64,000 nt of DNA from assembly GCF_024704385.1 (NCBI RefSeq), contig NZ_JAJDFX010000002.1:4216001-4280000 (forward strand), in the 5' to 3' direction. Below the pieces are notes generated by a model that made no database searches, had not been told where the DNA came from, and saw nothing but the letters and a program-made list of their open reading frames with translations. Within the stretch, counting starts at the first letter, position 1. Each line of letters begins with the position of its first letter. The translations under genes were made by a program, and so were the position numbers. Below are positions 36,961 through 44,280 of the stretch, one piece after another. The DNA comes from Cellulomonas sp. P24. Its GTDB lineage: Bacteria; Actinomycetota; Actinomycetes; Actinomycetales; Cellulomonadaceae.

Positions 36961-37217
36961 GAGTTCTGTCCTCCAGCCTGGCTGTACCGACGACGGAACT
37001 TCTCGACTCGGCCAGCGGTGTCCACCACACGGGCGTTGCCTGTGTAGAACGGGTGGCTCGCACTCGAGACGTCGATGTCGACGACGGGATATGTGTTGCC
37101 GTCGGTCCACTCGATCGTCTTCGTCGACGTCGCCGTCGAACGCGTGAGGAACGAGAAGTCCGCCGAGATGTCCCGGAACACCACTGCGTGGTAGTCGGGG
37201 TGGATGTCCTTCTTCAT
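36957..37217 (-). CDS. rpmE2: Ribosomal protein L31 type B
   Basis: The 86-residue protein [20 protein letters not shown] has the length and pattern of type B L31, with [25 protein letters not shown] at the end. It lacks the CxxC of type A L31. In Bacillus and Streptomyces type B replaces type A on the ribosome when zinc is scarce, freeing zinc. The gene lies between S14 and L36 in the cluster. Confidence 0.96.
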   Translation of the reverse strand: MKKDIHPDYHAVVFRDISADFSFLTRSTATSTKTIEWTDGNTYPVVDIDVSSASHPFYTGNARVVDTAGRVEKFRRRYSQAGGQNS

Positions 37218-37228
37218 GTCTGGGGCTC

Positions 37229-37534
37229 CTACCAGCTCGACTTGGTCACGCCGGGAAGCTCGCCCCGGTGGGCCATCTGGCGCATGCGGACACGCGACAG
37301 GCCGAAGGCACGCACGAAACCGCGCGGACGGCCGTCGACGATGTCACGGTTGCGCAGGCGGACGGGGCTGGCGTTCCGCGGCATCGCGTGGAGCGCGGTC
37401 ATCGCGGCGTCGCGCTCGGCTGCGGAGGCGCTCGGGCTGACCGAGATCTTCTTCAGCTCGGCACGGCGCTCAGCGTTGCGCTCGACGATGACGCGACGCT
37501 GCTCGTTGCGCGCGATCTTGCTCTTCTTCGCCAT
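37229..37534 (-). CDS. rpsN: Ribosomal protein S14, zinc-free form
   Basis: The 101-residue protein [20 protein letters not shown] is the long, zinc-free S14 type with the normal end [31 protein letters not shown]. The zinc form of S14 is shorter (~61 residues) and has CxxC motifs. Eleven bases separate it from L31. Confidence 0.96.
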   Translation of the reverse strand: MAKKSKIARNEQRRVIVERNAERRAELKKISVSPSASAAERDAAMTALHAMPRNASPVRLRNRDIVDGRPRGFVRAFGLSRVRMRQMAHRGELPGVTKSSW

Positions 37535-37535
37535 G

Positions 37536-37706
37536 TCAGCGCTCCTCTCGGAAGTCGACGTGCTTCCGCACGACCGGGTCGTACTTGCTCAGGACGATCC
37601 GGTCAGGGTTGTTGCGCCGGTTCTTCTTCGTCACGTACGTGTAGCCCGTTCCTGCGGTCGAGCGCAGCTTGATGATCGGGCGGATGTCCTTGGTCTTCGA
37701 GGCCAT
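37536..37706 (-). CDS. rpmG: Ribosomal protein L33, zinc-free form
   Basis: The 56-residue protein begins [20 protein letters not shown] and ends [16 protein letters not shown]. It has the L33 pattern [17 protein letters not shown] but no cysteine, so it is the zinc-free paralogue. The ATG shares one base with the stop of rpmB, and the stop is one base before rpsN. Confidence 0.95.
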   Translation of the reverse strand: MASKTKDIRPIIKLRSTAGTGYTYVTKKNRRNNPDRIVLSKYDPVVRKHVDFREER

Positions 37707-37942
37707 CAGATCTTCTCCCCACGTGCGCGGATCTCAGCCACGACGACGTCGATGCCGCGGCGGTCGATGGTCTTGATGCCCTTGGTGCTCACGTTGAGAG
37801 TCACGAAGCGACCGAGGGACGGCACCCAGTAGCGCTTGCGCTGGATGTTGGGGTTGAAACGGCGCTTGGTCCGCACGTGCGAGTGCGAGATCGAGTGGCC
37901 GAAGCCCGGCTTGGTGCCGAGCACCTGGCATACCGCCGACAT
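37706..37942 (-). CDS. rpmB: Ribosomal protein L28, zinc-free form
   Basis: The 78-residue protein [32 protein letters not shown] is L28 with only one Cys in place of the zinc-binding CxxC. It is the first gene of the cluster. GGAAGG lies eight bases before ATG. A leader of about 125 bases with two competing hairpins precedes it. Confidence 0.95.
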   Translation of the reverse strand: MSAVCQVLGTKPGFGHSISHSHVRTKRRFNPNIQRKRYWVPSLGRFVTLNVSTKGIKTIDRRGIDVVVAEIRARGEKI

Positions 37943-38072
37943 GTCCTGGCCTTCCGTGGGTCTGATCCGTGTGATGTGTGTGCGGCGCACCGATCCGGAC
38001 AGACCGTTCTATGGCACGCGAGCAGGCCGACCTCGCCGATCTTGTCCAGATCGGGGCCCGGCACGTCGGTAC
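37943..38072 (-). promoter_or_regulatory. Leader of the zinc-free ribosomal cluster with competing inverted repeats
   Basis: Transcribed on the minus strand from about 38066. CCGATCT/AGATCGG (38036-38042 and 38048-38054) is a perfect 7-5-7 repeat 12-30 bases after the predicted start. The same strand segment (CCGATCTGGACA, 38054-38043) can also pair with TGTCCGGATCGG (38001-37990) over 12 bp with one U-G pair, so the two structures exclude each other. GTG 38064, only eight bases after the -10, opens a frame rich in Cys and His ([17 protein letters not shown]) that runs into rpmB. The region may hold a DNA operator, an RNA switch or both. Confidence 0.45.
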
Positions 38073-38102
38073 ACCCTAGTGATCAAGGATCGAGTGCGTC
38101 AA
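38073..38102 (-). promoter_or_regulatory. Promoter of the zinc-free ribosomal cluster
   Basis: On the minus strand TTGACG (38102-38097) and TAGGGT (38078-38073) are 18 bases apart, a good sigma-70 type match. TGATCA lies in the spacer. It is the only -35/-10 pair seen upstream of rpmB, and the whole rpmB-rpmF run has overlapping or nearly touching genes, so it probably drives all six. Confidence 0.7.
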
Positions 38103-38349
38103 ATGGGGGACGCTCCTCCACGACAGCCTCCACCGCGAACGAGCGCGCGGCCAGGAGCCCTTCGGGGCATTACGTGACACCAGGTTACCCCGGTATCCCA
38201 TGACGTGGCCGGAGGGACACGTTCGGCGTGTCTGGAACGAGCCGGACAGCCATGCTCGCAGGGGAAGGGGTGCACGAGCGTGCCGCCCGGGCGTGGACGC
38301 CCGACCTCCAGATCTGTCCAGATCTGTCGACATCTGACAGCGTGGTGCT
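38103..38349. other. Intergenic stretch between ribosomal cluster and APP1 gene
   Basis: This divergent region holds no gene I can support. It contains the sequence AGATCTGTCCAGATCTGTCGACATCTG near 38311-38338 with three similar CATCTG/GATCTG elements about ten bases apart, which could be binding sites for a regulator of the downstream gene. No -10 box is clear. Confidence 0.35.
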
Positions 38350-39477
38350 GTGCGCCGGCACGCCCGCCCGCGCACCCCAGCAGCGCCGGAGGTCCACCTG
38401 ACCGAGCACGGATCCCGGACCTCGCGGAGCAGCAGACCGCACCTGGCGGCGCGCGCCGAGGACGCCCTGTACCGACGCCTCGGCTGGTGGCTTCGACGGC
38501 GTGGCTGGACGGTGCGGGTGGAACCGTTCACCTGCTACGGAGGGGCGGGCTGGGTGCGTGTCCTCGCCCGCACCGTCCTCGCGCCACCCGGCGCGGACCG
38601 CGCGCGCTGGCGCGCCGCGACCCTGCGAGGATGGCGCCGCTTCGCGATCGCCCAGGTCGGGCACGTGGAGATCGGTGTGGAGATCGACGGCACGAGGCAG
38701 CGCGTCGTCGGGGACCGCGGCGGCTACGTGGACGCCGTCGTCCCGTCCGACCTGCCGTCGGGGTGGCACGCGATCCGTCTGTGGGGTTCGCCGACGAGCC
38801 ACGTCGACGGCCAGGTGTTCGTGGTCGACCCCTCGGTCCGTGGCGGTGTCGTGTCCGACGTCGACGACACCGTCGTCGTGACGAACGTGCCGCGCCCGTT
38901 CCTTGCCGCCTGGAACGCGCTCGTCCGGAACGAGAACGCTCGCCAGCCGGTCCCTGGCATGGCGGTCCTCTACGACCGCCTCACCCGCGACGTGCCGGAC
39001 GCACCGGTCTTCTACCTCTCGACCGGCGCATGGAACAGCGAACCGGCGCTCCTGCGATTCCTGCACCGACACGGCTATCCACGCGGTCCGCTGCTCCTGA
39101 CGGACTGGGGACCTACGCAGACCGGATGGTTCCGGTCGGGCCAGGAGCACAAGCGTGCCGAGCTTCGACGCCTGCTCGAGGAGTTCCCCCAGATCAGCTG
39201 GCTGCTGGTCGGCGACGACGGGCAGCACGACCCGGAGATCTACCGCGCCCTGGCCGAGGAGCACCCGGATCGTGTGCGGGCCGTCGTGATCCGGCGCCTC
39301 ACCCCGACACAACAGGTCCTGGCGCACGGAGGTCGCGCTCCGACAGACCACCTCGTGCTCGCCGGCCACGGCACGACGCTGCGCCCACCGGTGATCCATG
39401 GCCGCGACGGCACCGAGCTCCGCGGGCTGCTTGCCGCAGCCTCGATCACGCTGCGCGACCCGGACCCTTCGCTCTAG
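38350..39477 (+). CDS. APP1-domain phosphatase-like protein
   Basis: The 375-residue protein has the catalytic domain of the APP1/DUF2183 family (HAD-like): the DxDDT motif in SDVDDTVVVTNV near residue 173, FYLSTGAWN near 224 and VGDDGQHDPEIY near 289. Yeast App1 is a phosphatidate phosphatase, and bacterial members are presumed phosphatases with unknown substrates. The first ~40 residues are basic and Pro-rich. The GTG start is the earliest in-frame choice and not well supported; ATG alternatives are absent nearby. Confidence 0.85.
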   Translation: MRRHARPRTPAAPEVHLTEHGSRTSRSSRPHLAARAEDALYRRLGWWLRRRGWTVRVEPFTCYGGAGWVRVLARTVLAPPGADRARWRAATLRGWRRFAIAQVGHVEIGVEIDGTRQRVVGDRGGYVDAVVPSDLPSGWHAIRLWGSPTSHVDGQVFVVDPSVRGGVVSDVDDTVVVTNVPRPFLAAWNALVRNENARQPVPGMAVLYDRLTRDVPDAPVFYLSTGAWNSEPALLRFLHRHGYPRGPLLLTDWGPTQTGWFRSGQEHKRAELRRLLEEFPQISWLLVGDDGQHDPEIYRALAEEHPDRVRAVVIRRLTPTQQVLAHGGRAPTDHLVLAGHGTTLRPPVIHGRDGTELRGLLAAASITLRDPDPSL

Positions 39478-39482
39478 GCCCC

Positions 39483-39707
39483 TTACAGCCGGTCCGGGTC
39501 GTCCCACTCGTCGTTGCTGGCGATCGGCTCGTCGTCGGCGACGAGCTCGACCGCGTGCAGCGATGCCGGCGCGTCCTCGGCGTGACCGCCCTTCCGCGGA
39601 TCGGTGCGCGAGGATCGCGCGGAGTCGCCGTGATCCGGCTCGTCGACGTTCGACTGGGGTGTGCGGGGGCGCGGTGCGGCGGCACCGGAGGCGGTGGACT
39701 CGCTCAT
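39483..39707 (-). CDS. Small acidic hypothetical protein
   Basis: The 74-residue product is hydrophilic and probably disordered; its C-terminal third is very acidic (VELVADDEPIASNDEWDDPDRL). No family is recognised. TATGAC (39719-39714 on this strand) lies six bases before the ATG, a clear leaderless start signal. It converges with the APP1 gene, five bases apart. Confidence 0.7.
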   Translation of the reverse strand: MSESTASGAAAPRPRTPQSNVDEPDHGDSARSSRTDPRKGGHAEDAPASLHAVELVADDEPIASNDEWDDPDRL

Positions 39708-39853
39708 GAGTCCGTCATACCCGCGGGTGGCGCGAACCGCATCCTCGACCGTCCGAGCCGTGGACGGCGGGTGACGGACGCGGCGGAGCCGCGTGTCCGT
39801 TGCCCGCCGGCTTCGATACCGTGGACACGCGATCGCCGACCCGAGGAGCCCCC

Positions 39854-40297
39854 ATGAGCACGGTCTTCACCAAGATCATCGACGGGACCATCCCCGGACG
39901 ATTCATCTGGCAGGACGACGTCGCGGTCGCGTTCCTCACGCACGCACCGATCACGGACGGCCACGCACTCGTCGTCCCGCGAGCGGAGATCCCGCAGTTC
40001 GTCGACGCACCGGATGACGTCCTGGCGCACCTGAGCGTCGTGGCGAAAGCGGTCGGCCTCGCGCAGCTCAGCGTCTGGCCTGCCCCACGCGCCGCGGTGC
40101 TCGTCGCCGGCTTCGAGGTCCCGCACCTCCACCTGCACGTGCTCCCGGCGTGGGACGAGTCCCACCTCACGTTCGCCCAGGCACGCACGGACGTCTCCCC
40201 CGCTGCGCTCGATGCGGCCGGCGAGCAGCTGCGCGCCGCGCTGCGGGACCAGGGGCGTGCCGCGAACGTCCCCCGGACGATGCACGCGCTCGACTGA
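39854..40297 (+). CDS. HIT-family nucleotide hydrolase
   Basis: The 147-residue protein has IIDGTIPGRFIWQDDVAVAFL at the start, GHALVVPRAEI and the histidine triad HLHLHVLP near residue 96. HIT proteins hydrolyse adenosine nucleotides joined to small groups. It is a compact histidine-triad protein of the HINT/Fhit-like type. A -10-like TACCGT near 39819 precedes GGAG and the ATG. Confidence 0.92.
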   Translation: MSTVFTKIIDGTIPGRFIWQDDVAVAFLTHAPITDGHALVVPRAEIPQFVDAPDDVLAHLSVVAKAVGLAQLSVWPAPRAAVLVAGFEVPHLHLHVLPAWDESHLTFAQARTDVSPAALDAAGEQLRAALRDQGRAANVPRTMHALD

Positions 40298-40386
40298 TCC
40301 CGACTTCGCCCACCGGTCACCCGAACGGCTCTCGTGCCGCTCTCCTCCCGCGTCGACAACACCGGAGGAGAGGAAGGGCCACGCCG

Positions 40387-41607
40387 GTGCGTGCGTACGA
40401 CGCGCGCACCGGTCGGCGACAGATGAACCTGGACGGGACCGCGGGAGCAACCGACCGGGCGACGGCACAGGACGGGCCGCCGCCGGGTCGACAGACGCGC
40501 CGTCAGCGGCGTGCGGCCGAACGGCGTGCGCACCGGGCACGTCGAGGTGCCGGGTTCGCCAGCGTCCTCGTGCTCGCTCTGACGATCGGCACGGTGAGCT
40601 TCGGGCTCGCTGCGCGTGACACCGCCGCTGCCCGCGCACGCGTCGAAGCATCGGTCGAGGCGGAGATGCAGGTCACGGCCTTCGCCCGACGTGCCGATGC
40701 CGCCGCCGCGTCCCGGTCGGCCGCGGCGGGCATTGCCTTCGCGACGCGGGTCCGGGCCGAGGCGCTCGTCGCAGCACGTGCCTCCCGTGCGAGCGCGGTC
40801 GAGGTTCGTGACACGGCGGATGCCGTGCCCGACGTCCCGGGCCTCGCCGCACTCGACGAGGCCCGCCGAAAGCTCGATGCACTGACGGCCGGGCTCGCGC
40901 CCCGCGCGAGCGCCACTGCCGTCATCACCGTCTCGTTCGTCAGCCGGGACCCGTCGGCTCCGGCGGGGGACGCGGTGGGGGCCTCCTCGGTGCCGGGTTC
41001 CGCCAGCCCCGTCCTGGACTCCGATGCGACCTCCGTCTCACGAAGCATGGCGATCATCCGGGCGGCACGTGACCTCGACACCCGGACCGAGCAGGTGCGG
41101 GCAGCGACCTCCGCGGCGATCGCCGAGAGGAAGCGGCGTACGGCGGAGGCAGCCGCGGCAGCGGCGGCGGACCTCGCCGCACGTGTCGCGGCGGCCCAGC
41201 AGGCTCCGAACGGTCGCATCCCCCTGGAGGTCCTCTGCGGCGTCAGCTTCGCCCCCGACGTGCACCTGCGGTGCGACGCGGCGTCGGCGCTCGACGCTCT
41301 CGACGCGGCCTACCACGCGAGCCACCACGGTCACCTCGTGGTGGTCAGCAGCTACCGCGACCTCGCGGACCAGGTGGAGGTCAAGGCGACGCGGGGCGAC
41401 CTCGCGAGCACACCGGGGGCCTCGAACCACGGACGGGGCGTCGCGATCGACCTCGCGGGCCTCGGGGCTGTCGACGACTTCGCGGAGCCGACCTACCTGT
41501 GGCTCAAGGAGCACGCCGCAGCCTACGGGTGGACGCACCCGACCGCGATGGAGCCGGGCGGCGACGGGCCGGCCGAACCCTGGCACTGGGAGTACGGCAC
41601 GGCCTGA
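40387..41607 (+). CDS. Membrane-anchored M15 (VanY-type) D-Ala-D-Ala carboxypeptidase
   Basis: The ~406-residue protein has a basic N-terminal segment, one membrane helix (about residues 59-77), a long Ala-rich coiled region (about 80-270) and a C-terminal M15 peptidase domain. The zinc/catalytic motifs are ASNHGRGVAIDLAG and the final EPWHWEYG. It should trim peptidoglycan side chains on the outside of the membrane. GTG 40387 is favoured by GAGGAAGGG upstream; ATG 40423 is the alternative. Confidence 0.88.
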   Translation: MRAYDARTGRRQMNLDGTAGATDRATAQDGPPPGRQTRRQRRAAERRAHRARRGAGFASVLVLALTIGTVSFGLAARDTAAARARVEASVEAEMQVTAFARRADAAAASRSAAAGIAFATRVRAEALVAARASRASAVEVRDTADAVPDVPGLAALDEARRKLDALTAGLAPRASATAVITVSFVSRDPSAPAGDAVGASSVPGSASPVLDSDATSVSRSMAIIRAARDLDTRTEQVRAATSAAIAERKRRTAEAAAAAAADLAARVAAAQQAPNGRIPLEVLCGVSFAPDVHLRCDAASALDALDAAYHASHHGHLVVVSSYRDLADQVEVKATRGDLASTPGASNHGRGVAIDLAGLGAVDDFAEPTYLWLKEHAAAYGWTHPTAMEPGGDGPAEPWHWEYGTA

Positions 41608-41722
41608 GGCCGCGCATCTCGCGGCGTGGGCGAAAGCACGCCGACACTCCCTGACCATGGTCCGAGGTGACTGAGGTGGACCTGGCTGGCATCCGGACCA
41701 GCAGGCACCTAGCGTCTGACCC

Positions 41723-42503
41723 ATGGTCGATCCCCAGCAGTCCGGCGACAGTGCCGCTCTCCGCTCCCACGTCACCCCGCCGATCTCGGCCGACGTCGCC
41801 CAGCACCCTGACGAGCCGCACGACGACGGCATGAGTGCACGCCTCAACTGGCTGCGAGCCGGGGTGCTCGGGGCCAACGACGGGATCATCTCCACCGCAG
41901 GGCTCGTGATCGGTGTCGCGGCGGCCACGACGGCCCGCGGACCGATCGTCACCGCCGGCATCGCCGGTCTGGTGGCCGGCGCTGTCTCGATGGCACTCGG
42001 CGAGTACGTCTCCGTGAGCAGCCAGCGCGACACCGAGCGTGCGTTGCTCGAGAAGGAACGGCGCGAGCTCGAGGAGTTCCCGGAGGCCGAGCTCGCCGAG
42101 CTCGCCGGGATCTACGTGAAGAAGGGGCTGAGCGAGGCCACAGCCCGCGTGGTCGCCGAGGAGCTCACCGCGAAGGACGCGTTCGCCGCGCACGTGGACG
42201 CCGAGCTCGGCATCGACCCCGACGACCTGACGAACCCGTGGCACGCCGCCTTCGCGTCGGCGCTCGCCTTCACCGTCGGTGCCGCGCTCCCCCCTCATCG
42301 CGATCCTGCTCGCACCCACCTCCGCCCGCGTGACCGTCACGTTCGCCGTCGTCGTGGTCGCCCTGGCCCTCACCGGTTCCGTGAGCGCCGCGCTCGGCAA
42401 GGCAGGTCACCTGCGTGCGATCGTCAGGCTCGTGCTCGGCGGCGCACTCGCGATGCTGGTCACGTTCGGCATCGGCGCGCTCCTCGGCGCCCATGTGGCC
42501 TGA
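41723..42503 (+). pseudogene. VIT1/CCC1-family metal transporter with a one-base frameshift
   Basis: The N-terminal frame has LNWLRAGVLGANDGIISTAG, AGLVAGAVSMALGEYVSVSSQRD (the metal-pathway helix with Glu) and the cytosolic metal-binding region with EERRELEEFPEAELAEL-like sequence. The last two membrane helices (LIAILLAPTSARVTVTF, LVLGGALAMLVTFGIGALLGA) lie in another frame. The break is in a run of six C at 42289-42294; with five, it reads GAALPLIAILL. The protein is then 259 residues. The family exports or stores Fe2+/Mn2+. TAGCGT (41710-41715) is seven bases before ATG. Confidence 0.85.
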
Positions 42504-42568
42504 CCCGGACCTGCGCGACCTCGTCCTGCGCGGGCTGGTGAGGCATTGCCGGCCCGGGATGCCTGCCG

Positions 42569-42604
42569 TGCCGTGACATGATGCGGTGCCGTGACGTGGT
42601 GCGG
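42569..42604. repeat. Tandem pair of 18-bp units
   Basis: Two adjacent 18-base units (42569-42586 and 42587-42604) match at 16 positions, differing A/G at two. They lie between the VIT transporter gene and the PIG-L gene, about 55 bases before a TAGGAT -10 box (42659-42664). A recent slip duplication or paired binding sites are possible. Confidence 0.65.
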
Positions 42605-42762
42605 TCAGGTGACACGGATGGCATCGCCGTACCGCCGCACGACCGCGCCGCGCCTGCCTAGGATGAGAGCGCGCACCTCACGTCGAACCGGCCCTCGCGG
42701 CCGAGGGTGGCGCGATCGTCGGCGGCTCACCGCCGAGCAGCACCGTCCCGGGAGGTTCACAG

Positions 42763-44271
42763 GTGCGTCGTCGGATGCCGACCCGCTCCGTGCACGCCTG
42801 GACGACGGGGCAGACGGTCGTCGTCGGGGCGATCGGCGCGTCGCTGATCGTGCGCAGCTTCCTGATCTCGCTGGTCACGACTCTCGTACCGATCGCGATG
42901 CCGCCGGCCGCGATCGCCCCCGACCACGGTCTGACCTGCATCGGCGGTGCGATGCAGGTCGTCGCGCACGAGGACGACGACCTGCTCTTCCAGAACCCGG
43001 ACATCCTGCACGACATCGACGCAGGGCGGTGCGTCCGCACCGTCTTCGTGACCGCCGGTGATGCCGCACAGGGCGAGCTCTACTGGAAGAGCCGTGAGAA
43101 CGGCAGCCGGGCCGCCTACGCGCACATGGCCGGCGTCGCGAACACGTGGACGACCGTGGACGCGGGGGTGCCGGGCCACGCGGTCCGGTTGCAGACGCTG
43201 GTCGGTGCACCCCAGGTGTCACTCGTCTTCCTGCGGCTCCCCGACGGCAACAGGACAGGATCCGGGCTCGCGATCCACGGCCGCGAGAGCCTCATGCGGC
43301 TGTGGCTCGGGCAGATCACCTCGATCGCCGCCGTGGACGGCTCGGCGCAGTACACGGAGTCGTCGCTCCGAGCGACGCTCGCCGCCCTGATGACCTCGTT
43401 CGGGCCGACGACGGTGCGGACACAGGACTGGACGATCCCGTTCCGGCACGGCGACCACGCCGACCACACCGCGACCGCGCTCATCGCCCGGCAGGCGAGC
43501 CAGGACTACGGGGCGGCGCACACGCTCCTCTCCTACGGCGGGTATCCGATGTGGACCAGGCTCGCGAACGTCACCGGCACCGACCTCAAGGCGAAGGAGA
43601 GCACGTTCCTGGCCTATGCCGGCCACGATCGCGAGCTCTGCCTCGACCCCTGGTGCCCGATCGACGTCATGTACTCGTTGCGGCTGAGCCGCCAGTACGT
43701 CCTGGCGAGCGAATCCGTCGGGAACTCCGCACGCGAGGTCGGCGTCCGCGTGACCGCGTCCTCCGCGAACGACGCGTCTGCACAGGTCGCCGCACGCGCG
43801 GTCGACGGCTACCCGCTCGGAGACCCGAGCGCCCACGCGCACGAGTGGGCAACCGAGGGCGGCGGGGTCGGCAGCTGGATCCAGCTCGACTACCCCGCTC
43901 CGACCCCGATCGACGGCGTCGTCCTCTACGACCGGCCGAACCTCCGCGACCAGATCACCGCCGGGGTGCTCGAGTTCTCCGACGGCAGCGTCGTGCCCAT
44001 CGGTGCGCTGCCGAACAACGGTTCCGGCTTGACGATCAGATTCGCTTCCCGGACGGTGACGCGCGTCCGGCTCCTCGTCACCGGTGTGAGCCCCACCACG
44101 ACGAACGTCGGGCTCGCGGAGATCGAGACGTACGCGACGATGCCTGCTCTCACGCCGTTGCCTGCTCTCACGACGTTGCCTGGCGTGACGAAGGCGTCTG
44201 GCGTCGACACGACCCCGGCACCGCGCGCGGCCGCGACCCCGGCACCGGGCGCCTCCGGAGCGCCCAACTAG
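42763..44271 (+). CDS. Secreted PIG-L-family deacetylase with a discoidin-like domain
   Basis: The 502-residue protein has an N-terminal signal anchor (about 18-50), a PIG-L deacetylase domain with the zinc motif VVAHEDDDLLF near residue 67 and HGDHADHTATA near 225, and a C-terminal discoidin (F5/8 type C)-like domain (about 330-455, NVGLAEIETYA). A Pro/Ala/Thr-rich tail follows. Such enzymes remove acetyl groups from N-acetyl sugars; here the target is probably extracellular glycan. GGGAGG is eight bases before the GTG. The TAG stop is the start of the -10 box for the next gene. Confidence 0.87.
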   Translation: MRRRMPTRSVHAWTTGQTVVVGAIGASLIVRSFLISLVTTLVPIAMPPAAIAPDHGLTCIGGAMQVVAHEDDDLLFQNPDILHDIDAGRCVRTVFVTAGDAAQGELYWKSRENGSRAAYAHMAGVANTWTTVDAGVPGHAVRLQTLVGAPQVSLVFLRLPDGNRTGSGLAIHGRESLMRLWLGQITSIAAVDGSAQYTESSLRATLAALMTSFGPTTVRTQDWTIPFRHGDHADHTATALIARQASQDYGAAHTLLSYGGYPMWTRLANVTGTDLKAKESTFLAYAGHDRELCLDPWCPIDVMYSLRLSRQYVLASESVGNSAREVGVRVTASSANDASAQVAARAVDGYPLGDPSAHAHEWATEGGGVGSWIQLDYPAPTPIDGVVLYDRPNLRDQITAGVLEFSDGSVVPIGALPNNGSGLTIRFASRTVTRVRLLVTGVSPTTTNVGLAEIETYATMPALTPLPALTTLPGVTKASGVDTTPAPRAAATPAPGASGAPN

Positions 44272-44280
44272 ACTGCGGGC

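Noticed and set aside
37943-38072. A tRNA gene near the L33/L28 genes, as in some other bacteria
   Set aside because: No cloverleaf, T-loop or acceptor pairing could be found on either strand.
44142-44185. A short tandem repeat as a possible regulatory or CRISPR-like element
   Set aside because: It lies inside the PIG-L gene and encodes the repeated PALTPL/PALTTL tail of the protein.
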